Below the pieces are notes generated by a model. It was not told the DNA's origin, did not search any database, and saw only the letters and a program-made list of their open reading frames with translations. A stretch of 43,427 nt of DNA, taken from Verrucomicrobiota bacterium (lineage in GTDB: Bacteria > Verrucomicrobiota > Verrucomicrobiia > Verrucomicrobiales > DEV007). Shown here one piece after another: positions 29,406 through 37,464 of this stretch (the stretch's first letter is position 1; the number at the start of each line of letters is the position of its first letter). The stretch spans positions 1 to 43,427 of the forward strand of contig PKCI01000063.1 in NCBI GenBank assembly GCA_002862135.1, given 5' to 3'. The position numbers were made by a program, and so were the translations under genes.

Positions 29406-30509
29406 ATGGAGACAACTCAACCAACCACAGCTTTCCTGCCCTCGGCGCTCGGCCTGACCCTCGACGACTGGGTCAGGTGGGCGGAGGCCAACGGGCAGCC
29501 AAAATTCCGGGCGAGGCAGATCGTTGAGTGGCTCTACCAGAAACGGGTCACGTCCTTCGACGACATGACCAACCTGAGCCGTGACCTTCGTGACCGGCTC
29601 AAAAGACAGTTCGTTCCAGGACTTCTTCCCGTCGTGCGTGCCGCCGGTTCCAATGACACCACCCGCAAGTTTCTCTTTCGCCTCGACGACGGCCGCCTCA
29701 TCGAAACCGTGCGCATTCCCGCAAATGCCAACTTCGATGGCGACCGCAGTGGCCGCATCACCCTCTGCGTCTCCAGCCAGGTCGGCTGCGCTTATGCCTG
29801 CAAGTTCTGCGCCTCAGGTCTCGCCGGCTTCACCCGGAATCTAGAAGTTGGCGAAATCGTCGGACAGGTCATGAGCGTGGAACACGAGACCGGCGAGTCG
29901 ATCAGGAATATCGTATTCATGGGCATGGGCGAACCGCTCGCTAATCTCACCCGCCTGACCAAGGCGCTGGAAATTCTCAATTCCGACTGGGGCATGAACA
30001 TCGGCGCACGCCACATGACGGTATCCACCAGCGGCCTCGCTCCACAAATCGAAAAACTGGCTGCCATCCCCCGCCAGATCCGGCTGGCAATTTCTCTTCA
30101 CGGAGCCACCGACAAGGTTCGCGACCAGATCATGCCGGTGAACAAGAAGTATCCGATTGATCGACTTTTCGAAGCGTTGGACACCTGGGGCCGTCACAAA
30201 AAGCAGATGATCACCTTCGAATACATTCTCATCGAAGGAGTCAACGACAGCCTCGAAGACGCTGCCGAACTGGCCCTCCGGGCAAAGAAACTTCACGCCA
30301 AAGTGAACCTGATTCCCTATAACACTGTTGAAGGTCTCCAGTGGAAACGTCCCGAAAAAGATCAGCAGGAGGCTTTCCTAGCCATACTTTCGAATGCCAA
30401 CATTACGGCCACCCTGCGACGCGAGAAGGGCCACGACATTGACGCCGCTTGCGGTCAGCTTCGCCTGCAGGAGGAAACGGCGGAAGGAATCATAGAAAAG
30501 GCGGTTTAA
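29406..30509 (+). CDS. rlmN: Dual-specificity 23S rRNA/tRNA adenine C2-methyltransferase
   Basis: This radical-SAM enzyme methylates C2 of A2503 in 23S rRNA and A37 in several tRNAs. It has 367 residues. The iron-sulfur motif CAYACKFC gives Cys128, Cys132 and Cys135. The GMGEPLAN motif at 173-180 and the methyl-carrying Cys349 in IDAACGQL are present. The N-terminal helical domain includes FRARQIVEWLYQKRV. The ATG at 29406 follows CACATAA without a Shine-Dalgarno sequence. It is divergent from arsC and convergent with the pnt operon. Confidence 0.97.
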   Translation: METTQPTTAFLPSALGLTLDDWVRWAEANGQPKFRARQIVEWLYQKRVTSFDDMTNLSRDLRDRLKRQFVPGLLPVVRAAGSNDTTRKFLFRLDDGRLIETVRIPANANFDGDRSGRITLCVSSQVGCAYACKFCASGLAGFTRNLEVGEIVGQVMSVEHETGESIRNIVFMGMGEPLANLTRLTKALEILNSDWGMNIGARHMTVSTSGLAPQIEKLAAIPRQIRLAISLHGATDKVRDQIMPVNKKYPIDRLFEALDTWGRHKKQMITFEYILIEGVNDSLEDAAELALRAKKLHAKVNLIPYNTVEGLQWKRPEKDQQEAFLAILSNANITATLRREKGHDIDAACGQLRLQEETAEGIIEKAV

Positions 30510-30520
30510 GTGACCGCCTT
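30493..30520 (-). terminator. Terminator of the pnt operon, overlapping the rlmN stop
   Basis: AAGGCGGT (30498-30505) pairs with ACCGCCTT (30513-30520). On the minus strand the hairpin is followed by TTTTC, which fits the end of the pnt transcript 33 bases after pntB. The rlmN stop codon lies in the loop. Confidence 0.6.
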
Positions 30521-30552
30521 CCCGTTGGGTGTTCCATAAAAAGCGTTAAAGA

Positions 30553-31941
30553 TCAGTCCTTAAACTGCGCCACCAGCCCGGTGATCGTCTCCTTGGCGTC
30601 CCCATATATCATGCGCGTGTTCTCTCGGAAAAAGAGCGTGTTCACAAGACCGGAGAAACCAGCGCCCTGACCACGCTTAAGAGCGAAGACACTCTTGGCC
30701 TGATGCACATTGATAATGGGCATGCCGTAGATCGGGCTGCTTTCGTCCTCAGCAGCAGCAGGATTGACAACGTCATTCGCCCCAATCACAATGGCAACAT
30801 CCACGGTCTCCATGACCGCATTGACATCGTCCATCTCGCAAAGCTGCTCATAAGGGACATCCGCTTCAGCCAGGAGCACGTTCATATGACCGGGCATACG
30901 ACCCGCCACCGGGTGAATCGCATGGCGCACTTCGCAGCCATTATCTTCAAGGATTTCAGCAAGCTCCTTCACCGCATGTTGTGCCTGAGCCACCGCCATG
31001 CCATATCCGGGAACGAAAATGACAGACTGAGCTGCTTCGAGCACGTAAAAGGCGTCCTCGACTGAGAGCGCTTTCATCTCCCCCTCAACTTCCTGCGCTT
31101 TGCTGCTGCTGGAACCAAAGCCCCCAAACAGCACGTCGGCGAGTGTTCGGTTCATCGCCTTACACATGATCACTGTGAGAATAATTCCCGAGGCGCCAAC
31201 CAGGCAGCCAGCAACGATCAACACGTTATTCAGAATCACGAAACCGGCCGCAGAAGCCGCGATTCCCGAGAAACTGTTGAGGAAAGAAATGACCACTGGC
31301 ATATCGCCGCCACCGATCGGAATGACTCCAAGCACACCAAGGAGCAGTGATAATGCGATCACGATATAGAGCGCCCAAGCTGCTCCCGTCAACACGAAGA
31401 CCACGCCGAAGGCAAGCAAAGCGAGGAAGACCATCGCATTGAGCGCTTTCTGCCCGGGGAAGACCGTCGCCGATCCACCCATTCTGCCGGAAAGCTTCAA
31501 GTAGGCAACCAAACTACCAGTGAAAGTGATACCACCGACTAAAACCGCAAAGACCACGGCAGCAGCCGTGAATACCGGATACTCGGATTTGTCAAAATTG
31601 CCCTCCTTGGCAAACTCCGCCCAACCCACCAGGAGCGAGGCGAGACCACCGAAACCGTTAAAAAGTGCGACTAGCTCGGGCATGCCCGTCATCTGGACTT
31701 TTTTCGCAGCAAAAACACCAACGCCGGCACCAATGAGGAGGCCGACGGCAATGAGCCCGAATGACAGTGAGTCGCCGTCGTTGACGTCACGAGTCAGCAG
31801 GGTCACGACCACCGCGATCAGCATACCGATCGAGGAGATCATATTGCCACGGCGCGCTGTGTCGGCAGAGCCCAGCATCTTGATACCGAAAATAAACAGC
31901 GCCGAAGCGACGATGTAGGAAATGTTAATGAAGTATTCCAT
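30553..31941 (-). CDS. pntB: NAD(P) transhydrogenase subunit beta
   Basis: The beta subunit of proton-translocating transhydrogenase holds the membrane domain and the NADP-binding domain III. It has 462 residues, with eight to nine membrane helices in the first 280. The soluble domain includes FVPGYGMAVAQAQHAVKELA, HPVAGRMPGHMNVLLAEADV, VAIVIGANDVVNPAA and the Lys-rich VFALKRGQGAGFSGL. It is the last gene of a three-gene operon, 29 bases after the pntAB stop. Confidence 0.97.
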   Translation of the reverse strand: MEYFINISYIVASALFIFGIKMLGSADTARRGNMISSIGMLIAVVVTLLTRDVNDGDSLSFGLIAVGLLIGAGVGVFAAKKVQMTGMPELVALFNGFGGLASLLVGWAEFAKEGNFDKSEYPVFTAAAVVFAVLVGGITFTGSLVAYLKLSGRMGGSATVFPGQKALNAMVFLALLAFGVVFVLTGAAWALYIVIALSLLLGVLGVIPIGGGDMPVVISFLNSFSGIAASAAGFVILNNVLIVAGCLVGASGIILTVIMCKAMNRTLADVLFGGFGSSSSKAQEVEGEMKALSVEDAFYVLEAAQSVIFVPGYGMAVAQAQHAVKELAEILEDNGCEVRHAIHPVAGRMPGHMNVLLAEADVPYEQLCEMDDVNAVMETVDVAIVIGANDVVNPAAAEDESSPIYGMPIINVHQAKSVFALKRGQGAGFSGLVNTLFFRENTRMIYGDAKETITGLVAQFKD

Positions 31942-31970
31942 GAACTTGTGTGTGTCTTCTGGTTACCGGC

Positions 31971-32252
31971 TTACTTCCCCTTCTTCTTGAACATGCCAAG
32001 CATGCGGTCTGTCACCATGTAGCCGCCGACCACGTTGATCGTTGCAAGGATGAGAGCCGCAAAGCCGAGCCATTTTCCAAGTGAGCCTTCCACCACTCCG
32101 GCAGCGAGCAGCGCACCAACGATGGTGATTCCGGAGATTGCGTTGGAGCCGGACATCAGCGGAGTGTGCAACTGGCTGGGCACCTTCTGGATCAATTCAA
32201 AGCCGAGGAACACGGCCATGACAAAAACGAATATGAGCAGAATGAGTTCCAT
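31971..32252 (-). CDS. pntAB: NAD(P) transhydrogenase subunit alpha, membrane part
   Basis: This 93-residue protein corresponds to the membrane C-terminus of the fused alpha subunit. It has three to four membrane segments, with TPLMSGSNAISGITIVGAL as the family stretch. The ATG at 32252 is preferred to an in-frame start at 32285, because the protein then opens with MELILLIFVFVMAVF. The C-terminus is basic (MFKKKGK). As in Rhodospirillum, the alpha chain is split into two genes. Confidence 0.95.
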   Translation of the reverse strand: MELILLIFVFVMAVFLGFELIQKVPSQLHTPLMSGSNAISGITIVGALLAAGVVEGSLGKWLGFAALILATINVVGGYMVTDRMLGMFKKKGK

Positions 32253-32343
32253 ATTAAAAAAGCGGTTTAGGGTTTTACCCTTCAATCATTGTTAAGTTTT
32301 TAAGTGAGTGCTGCACTTTTGGCATGTGCCGGCTGCCTCATGC

Positions 32344-33474
32344 CTATTCTCCTTTGAATCTTTCGTGAACCACCGCGCCGCCGTGAGTGATCACGCAGCC
32401 CTGCTGGATTTCATCTTCGAGATCGATTTTGAATATCTTGTTTTCCTCGTCCCAGAAGTGCTCGATCATGTTGGCGAAGTTCGCAGCCAGTACCTGAGAG
32501 GCGTGCTTGGAAACCTGGCCTTCGAAGTTGGCCAGCCCAACCAGTTTGACGCCATTTTCGGTCACTGTTTCTTCACCAGGCGTAACGCCTTCAACATTGC
32601 CGCCGGTCTCTGCAGCGAGGTCGACAATCACGGAGCCATTCTGCATCGAATTGACCACGTCCTTCTTGATCAGGATCGGTGGTTTGCGCCCGAACACCTT
32701 GGCTGTCGTTATGACGACATCGCTTTGAGCACAAACCTTAGCCTGGGCTTCCTGCTGTTTCTGCAATTGCTCAGGAGTTAGTTCCCGGGCGTAGCCTTGG
32801 TCCGTCCCGCCGGTATCACCAAGATCGATGCGGAGAGCCTTGGCACCGAGGGACTCGGCCTGCTCCAAAGCTTCTTCGCGAACATCAAACGCTGTAACTC
32901 GCGCTCCCAGTCGTTTGGCTGTGGCAATGGCCTGGAGTCCGGCCACACCGATCCCAAGCACAAACACCTTGGCAGGAGAAATTGTTCCCGCTGGCGTCAT
33001 CATCATAGGGAAGATCGCATTCATCCGATTGGCCGCTGTGATGACAGACACGTAGCCAGCAAGGTTGGCCTGCGAACTGATCGCATCCATTTTCTGGGCA
33101 AGCGTGCTCCTTGGAACCATTTCGAGACTGATAGCCGTCGACTTGGCCGCAGCAAATTTTCCAAGTAATTCAGTTTCGTTGAAAGGATCGAGGAAGCTGA
33201 TGTGAATGGCTCCTTCCTTGAGCTGAGCGGCCTCCTCATCGGAGGGCTTGCGAATGCGGGTTACGATATCAGCAGAGCCAAGAAGTCCGGCTCGGTCAGA
33301 AGTCACAGAGGCTCCAGCTTCTTCGTAAGAGGCGTCCGGGTGGTCACACTGTTTGCCAATTCCGGATTCCACCACCACTTCAGCGCCCAGGCCGACAAGC
33401 TTTTTCACAGCAGCCGGGTCCAGCGACGCGCGGGTTTCGATAGGGTCGTTTTCTTTCGGGGCAAAAATCTTCAT
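32344..33474 (-). CDS. pntAA: NAD(P) transhydrogenase subunit alpha, NAD-binding part
   Basis: This is soluble domain I of transhydrogenase, which binds NADH and passes hydride to NADP on PntB. It has 376 residues. It resembles alanine dehydrogenase: MKIFAPKENDPIETRASLDP at the start, VSVITAANRMNAIFPMMMTP, and the nucleotide fold VFVLGIGVAGLQAIATAKRL near 170-189. VTAFDVREEALEQAESLGA follows. It is the first gene of pntAA-pntAB-pntB, with 91 bases before pntAB. The complex uses the ion gradient to make NADPH, complementing the NADP-linked icd in this window. Confidence 0.97.
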   Translation of the reverse strand: MKIFAPKENDPIETRASLDPAAVKKLVGLGAEVVVESGIGKQCDHPDASYEEAGASVTSDRAGLLGSADIVTRIRKPSDEEAAQLKEGAIHISFLDPFNETELLGKFAAAKSTAISLEMVPRSTLAQKMDAISSQANLAGYVSVITAANRMNAIFPMMMTPAGTISPAKVFVLGIGVAGLQAIATAKRLGARVTAFDVREEALEQAESLGAKALRIDLGDTGGTDQGYARELTPEQLQKQQEAQAKVCAQSDVVITTAKVFGRKPPILIKKDVVNSMQNGSVIVDLAAETGGNVEGVTPGEETVTENGVKLVGLANFEGQVSKHASQVLAANFANMIEHFWDEENKIFKIDLEDEIQQGCVITHGGAVVHERFKGE

Positions 33475-33623
33475 GCCTGGTTAGTCCGTGTCTCGAGGCC
33501 GGACAAATTGCCTCATTGTTTCATACAGTTCCCAAAAAGCGGGCCGTTAACTTAGCAATTCAGCCCACCGCGTCCACTTGAATTCTTTACCTAAAAAACG
33601 TGAGATATTCGATCGAGCGGCTA

Positions 33624-34679
33624 TCAGAGCTCGAAATTGATGAGGTTAATGAGCAATTCCTGATACGAAATTGCCGCCCTCACGATCATCCACGCCACCA
33701 CGATGAGGATGCACCAGTAGAATAGCTTCGGAGTCCAGTTCCCCAGCTGCTCCATCGAATCACGCGCTTCGCCAGCATAGAAGCGGCTCCATTCGGCGAG
33801 TTCTTTGTCGAGTGCCCCAGCTTCCTCGGCAGACCCAATTCCGCGGACGAAATCATCAGGAAACGCCGACGGCGCAGCATACAGGGCTGAAGCCAGCAAA
33901 TCGCCTCCTGCGACAATCTTTTCACCGTTGAGGCTTGCTTCGTAGACCAACCCACTACCGGAGGCTCTGCCGGCTCCCGCGAGGCAGTCGCTCATCTTTT
34001 TGCCTGCGAGCAGGAAAATTTCGAAGACCTGGGAAAAGCGTTCCATCGCTACCGCGCGCCGGGCCCGTCCGATCATGGGAATACGCCGGAGCACCGCATC
34101 CACGGCTCCATTGCGCCTTGCTGATCTATGCAGGATCAACGTGACCACAATAAAGATTGCGATAAGGAGATAAGCCGACATCATCGCCAACCCCATTTCC
34201 GAAAAGGCCGATCGAAACGGGCTACCGGTATCATCGCCCGTCCAGGTGGCGGAACCTTTTTGCATCACTGCCACAACCAGGGTGCAAAGCGGCACTGCCA
34301 CATGGAGAAGGATCAACGGATAGATCAGCCCCTTAATAACCCGCCCCCGGGTCAGGTCCATTCGACGGAAGTACTCGGCGAGATGACTGAATCCTTCCTC
34401 CAGCATGCCTCCCTGCTCGGCGGCAGAAACAATTTCGATTTCCAGCGGAGTAGCGACATCAGAAGCGCCACCGATGGCCGCCCCGATGCTTTCTCCCTGG
34501 CGGAGCCCGCCAAGCATAGCCAGATAAACTTCATTCTCCGCCTGGTTCAGTCGCGGCTGCTCAAGAAGCGAAGAGCAGGCTTTCTCCATCCCCATGCCGG
34601 AGCGAGCATATTTCTCCAGGTTGGAATAGAGGCGGCTTTTGGCCCTGGCCGAAAGTCGAGGCATGCCAGACTGTGGCAT
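33624..34679 (-). CDS. GspF/PilC-like type II secretion F-domain membrane protein
   Basis: The 351-residue product has two F-domains separated by membrane helices. Stretches such as GMGMEKACSSLLEQPRLNQA, IEIVSAAEQGGMLEEGFSHL and a second EIFLLAGKKMSDCLAGAGRA match the GspF/PilC inner-membrane platform. Membrane segments lie at about 118-142, 170-195 and 325-345. The frame is open to 34814, but that start would overlap folE2, so the ATG at 34679 (or 34664) is preferred. No ATPase, pilin or secretin gene is nearby, so its partners must be elsewhere or it works alone. Confidence 0.85.
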   Translation of the reverse strand: MPQSGMPRLSARAKSRLYSNLEKYARSGMGMEKACSSLLEQPRLNQAENEVYLAMLGGLRQGESIGAAIGGASDVATPLEIEIVSAAEQGGMLEEGFSHLAEYFRRMDLTRGRVIKGLIYPLILLHVAVPLCTLVVAVMQKGSATWTGDDTGSPFRSAFSEMGLAMMSAYLLIAIFIVVTLILHRSARRNGAVDAVLRRIPMIGRARRAVAMERFSQVFEIFLLAGKKMSDCLAGAGRASGSGLVYEASLNGEKIVAGGDLLASALYAAPSAFPDDFVRGIGSAEEAGALDKELAEWSRFYAGEARDSMEQLGNWTPKLFYWCILIVVAWMIVRAAISYQELLINLINFEL

Positions 34680-34812
34680 CGTCGGCAATATTTTGGAAAG
34701 AGAAAAGGTCAATGCGCCTCCCGCAAAACCAACTTGAATCCGCTTCCCCTTCACGGACTGTAGCCCCTTATGTGCCATCAAGGCACTTGGGGCCCACCTG
34801 GAGCCAAACGGC

Positions 34813-35595
34813 ATGGAAACATTAACCGATATTCAGAATCAGCCTGACTCACGCAACCTTGACATCGATCGGGTTGGCGTGAAAGAGCTCAAGTATCCCA
34901 TCCGAATTCGCGACAAGGAGCACGCCGAGCAAAGCACCGTAGCCACTTTCTCCATGGCTGTCGACCTGCCGCGCGAATACAAGGGCACCCACATGAGCCG
35001 CTTTGTCGAGGTCTTGAACTCTCACGGCCCGGTTCTCGATGTGCACTCCATCACCCAGCTCCCGGCGGAAATGCTAGAACGCCTCGACGCCCAACAGGCT
35101 CATATCGAACTAAGATTCCCCTACTTCATGGAAAAGCCAGCCCCCGTCACCGCAAAGGTCGGCATGATGGATTATGAAGTCATCTTCGACATCGACGGCT
35201 CCCGCAATGAAAAGGATTTCATCGCCACCGTGAAGGTCCCCGTCACAACTCTTTGCCCCTGCTCTAAGGCGATCAGCGCGCGCGGAGCCCACAACCAGCG
35301 CGGCATCGTGACCTACTCTGTTCGCTTCTCCAGTGAACCGATCTGGATCGAAGATCTCATTCGCCTCGTCGAAAGCTGCGCCAGCTCGGAACTCTACAGT
35401 CTACTCAAGCGCCCCGACGAGAAACACGTCACCGAAGAAGCTTACGACAACCCAGTCTTCGTCGAAGACCTCGTCCGCAACGTAGCGGCCGCTTCCGAAG
35501 AACAGCCCGGCATCGCCTGGTATCGCGTCGAAGCCGAGAACTTCGAGTCGATTCACAATCACAATGCCTATGCCGTGATTGAGAAAAACAGCTGA
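34813..35595 (+). CDS. folE2: GTP cyclohydrolase IB (FolE2 type)
   Basis: This metal enzyme makes dihydroneopterin triphosphate from GTP, the first step toward folate and queuosine. It has 260 residues. The active-site stretch TLCPCSKAISARGAHNQRG (Cys148, Cys150, His160) is intact. RFVEVLNSHGPVLDVHSI and ENFESIHNHNAYAVIE are further family blocks. It is the zinc-sparing class, not FolE1. No other folate or queuosine gene adjoins it; folC is 6 kb away on the other strand. The 133-base gap to the divergent F-domain gene must hold both promoters. Confidence 0.97.
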   Translation: METLTDIQNQPDSRNLDIDRVGVKELKYPIRIRDKEHAEQSTVATFSMAVDLPREYKGTHMSRFVEVLNSHGPVLDVHSITQLPAEMLERLDAQQAHIELRFPYFMEKPAPVTAKVGMMDYEVIFDIDGSRNEKDFIATVKVPVTTLCPCSKAISARGAHNQRGIVTYSVRFSSEPIWIEDLIRLVESCASSELYSLLKRPDEKHVTEEAYDNPVFVEDLVRNVAAASEEQPGIAWYRVEAENFESIHNHNAYAVIEKNS

Positions 35596-35611
35596 TCCCC
35601 CAACGAAGTCA

Positions 35612-35637
35612 GCCACTCGTCCTTAAGGACGAGTGGC
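35612..35637. repeat. Perfect 26-base palindrome after folE2
   Basis: Two 11-base arms (GCCACTCGTCC and its complement) flank a TTAA centre, giving full two-fold symmetry. It lies 16 bases past the folE2 stop. There is no T-run on either side, so it is either a weak terminator or a protein-binding site. Confidence 0.6.
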
Positions 35638-35664
35638 CGTTCTCAAGTTGAGTTTCTACAGTGG

Positions 35665-36021
35665 CTACGGTGTTGGAATCGGCGGAACATTCGGGCCCGG
35701 GGTATTGCTTTTATCAAGCACCTTAGCCAGGCCTGCCACCATTCCGCCAAGGTCGGAGAGATTGTTCGGAATAATGAGCGTGTTGTTAGTCTTGGCTAGA
35801 TTGCCAAACTAATTCACATATTGCTCCGCGATGCTCAGGTTCACTGCCTGGCTGCAGCCCGGACTTTCGATCGCTTCAGCGATACGACGGATACGTTCAG
35901 CCTCTTTGACCTGCTTATCACGAATCCCCTCGGACTTCTTGAGCACTTCCTACTTTTCACATTCGGCCACGTTGATCTTGGCCTCGCGCTCACCTTCTAA
36001 TTCAGCAATCACGGGCCGGCG
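35665..36021 (-). pseudogene. SPFH/band-7 (stomatin/prohibitin-like) C-terminal remnant
   Basis: On the minus strand, directly after the DUF1501 stop and in the same frame, the sequence reads RRPVIAELEGEREAKINVAE, then a TAG, then EVLKKSEGIRDKQVKEAERI and SIAEQYVN. A second TAG follows, then FGNLAKTNNTLIIPNNLSDL and GGMVAGLAKVL, to a stop at 35665-35667. This is the coiled-coil and C-terminal region of a QmcA/YbbK-type SPFH protein. The N-terminal membrane helix and band-7 core are missing. Both internal TAG codons stand where the family usually has Gln (CAG), consistent with C-to-T decay. The remnant was probably cut when the DUF1501 gene came to lie beside it. Confidence 0.78.
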
Positions 36022-37452
36022 CTAGGCCAGGATCTCCTTAATTAGATGGCCGTGAACATCAGTCAGTCTCATGTCCCGGCCACCGAATCGGAAAGTGCTG
36101 CGAGTGTGATCGACTCCCAGCAAGTGCAGCATAGTCGCGTGAAGATCGTGCATCTCGAAGCGATCGATCACGGCACGGTAACCCCATTCATCGGTTTCTC
36201 CGACTGACACACCACCCTTTACACCGCCGCCTGCCATCCAGGTGGTGAATCCAAAGGGATTGTGATCGCGGCCGTCAGTGCCCTGAGCAAACGGCGTGCG
36301 CCCGAACTCACCGGACCACACGACCAGCGTGGAATCGAGCAGCCCACGGCTTTTCAAGTCTTTAATCAGCGCAGCAATCGGCTGATCGACCGTTTTGCAA
36401 TTCTTGGTATGCCCATCGTGCAATTTCTTATGCTGATCCCAGCGGTCCCCGTTGCCGCCTGGGCATGTCAGTTCAATAAACCGGACCCCGCGCTCAACAA
36501 GGCGCCTCGCAAGCAGGCACTGCAAACCAAAGGTCTGCGTATTCTTGAAATTAGCGTCCAGCCCATAAAGTTTCTTCACTGCATCGGATTCGCCGGAAAG
36601 ATCCATCAGGTCCGGCACAGCGGTTTGCATGCGATAAGCCGTTTCATAATTCTGAATCGCAGTTTCCACGGCCGGGTCAAAACCAACCTCACTTCCTCTC
36701 GCTTGATCCAAGTCACGAATCAAGTCGAGCTTGCGGCGCTGAATCCCCGGAACCTTCTCAATGGATTCGATGTTGGCGATCGGTTTCTCGCGAGGAAGGA
36801 AGACAGAGCCTTGATAGGACGCTGGCAAGAAACCGGAACCAAAGCAGTCCAGCCCACCCGGTGGGATCAATCCACCATTCAGCACCACAAAACCGGGCAG
36901 GTTTTTATTTTCGGAACCAAGGCCATAACCCAACCATGCTCCCATGCTGGGGCGCCCCTGCAAACCACTTCCCGTATGGAGAAAGTAGTTGGCGAACGTG
37001 TGCTCGGAAAAATTCGAAGTCATTGACTTCACGAATGCGATTTCGTCGACAACTTCCTTCTCGGCGAGGAAGGGAAACAGATCACTGACCCAGGCTCCAC
37101 TCTCGCCGCGCTGTTTGAACTCCCACTGGGATTTGAGCACCTTACCAATGGTATCGAACTGAGTTGGCGCCAACTCTCCGATCACTTCTTTAGGATCGCG
37201 GCCGTGGTATTTATCGAGCATTGGCTTGTAGTCGAAAGTATCGACCTGCGACGGCCCGCCATCCATGTAGAGAAAAATCACGTTCTTCGCTTTAGCCGCG
37301 TAATGAGGCGTCTTCGGTGCCAGGGGATTGGCAGAGGCTTTTGCCTCGTCCGCCATTATCGCCTGCAAGGCAACGCCACCAAAACCCATGGCACACCCCT
37401 TGAGCATCTCCCGTCGAGAGCCCGGTCCTTTCATGAAATTCCCACAGTGCAT
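36022..37452 (-). CDS. DUF1501 (sulfatase-fold-like) Tat-exported protein
   Basis: The 476-residue protein has a twin-arginine leader (GSRREMLKGCAMGFGGVAL at 11-29) and the DUF1501 fold related to sulfatases and alkaline phosphatase. Family blocks are NVIFLYMDGGPSQVDTFDYK, SEHTFANYFLHTGSGLQGRP and STLVVWSGEFGRTPFAQGTD. It is common in Planctomycetes and Verrucomicrobia, nearly always beside a DUF1549/DUF1553 gene, as here with a gap of 12 bases. Function is not firmly known; a role in polysaccharide breakdown is usually assumed. The ATG at 37452 has AGGGAG eight bases before it. Its TAG stop directly abuts the SPFH remnant in frame. Confidence 0.92.
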   Translation of the reverse strand: MHCGNFMKGPGSRREMLKGCAMGFGGVALQAIMADEAKASANPLAPKTPHYAAKAKNVIFLYMDGGPSQVDTFDYKPMLDKYHGRDPKEVIGELAPTQFDTIGKVLKSQWEFKQRGESGAWVSDLFPFLAEKEVVDEIAFVKSMTSNFSEHTFANYFLHTGSGLQGRPSMGAWLGYGLGSENKNLPGFVVLNGGLIPPGGLDCFGSGFLPASYQGSVFLPREKPIANIESIEKVPGIQRRKLDLIRDLDQARGSEVGFDPAVETAIQNYETAYRMQTAVPDLMDLSGESDAVKKLYGLDANFKNTQTFGLQCLLARRLVERGVRFIELTCPGGNGDRWDQHKKLHDGHTKNCKTVDQPIAALIKDLKSRGLLDSTLVVWSGEFGRTPFAQGTDGRDHNPFGFTTWMAGGGVKGGVSVGETDEWGYRAVIDRFEMHDLHATMLHLLGVDHTRSTFRFGGRDMRLTDVHGHLIKEILA

Positions 37453-37464
37453 TTCCGCTTCTCC

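Noticed and set aside
36262-37026. 254-codon + strand frame opposite the DUF1501 gene
   Set aside because: Shadow frame with no recognisable domain.
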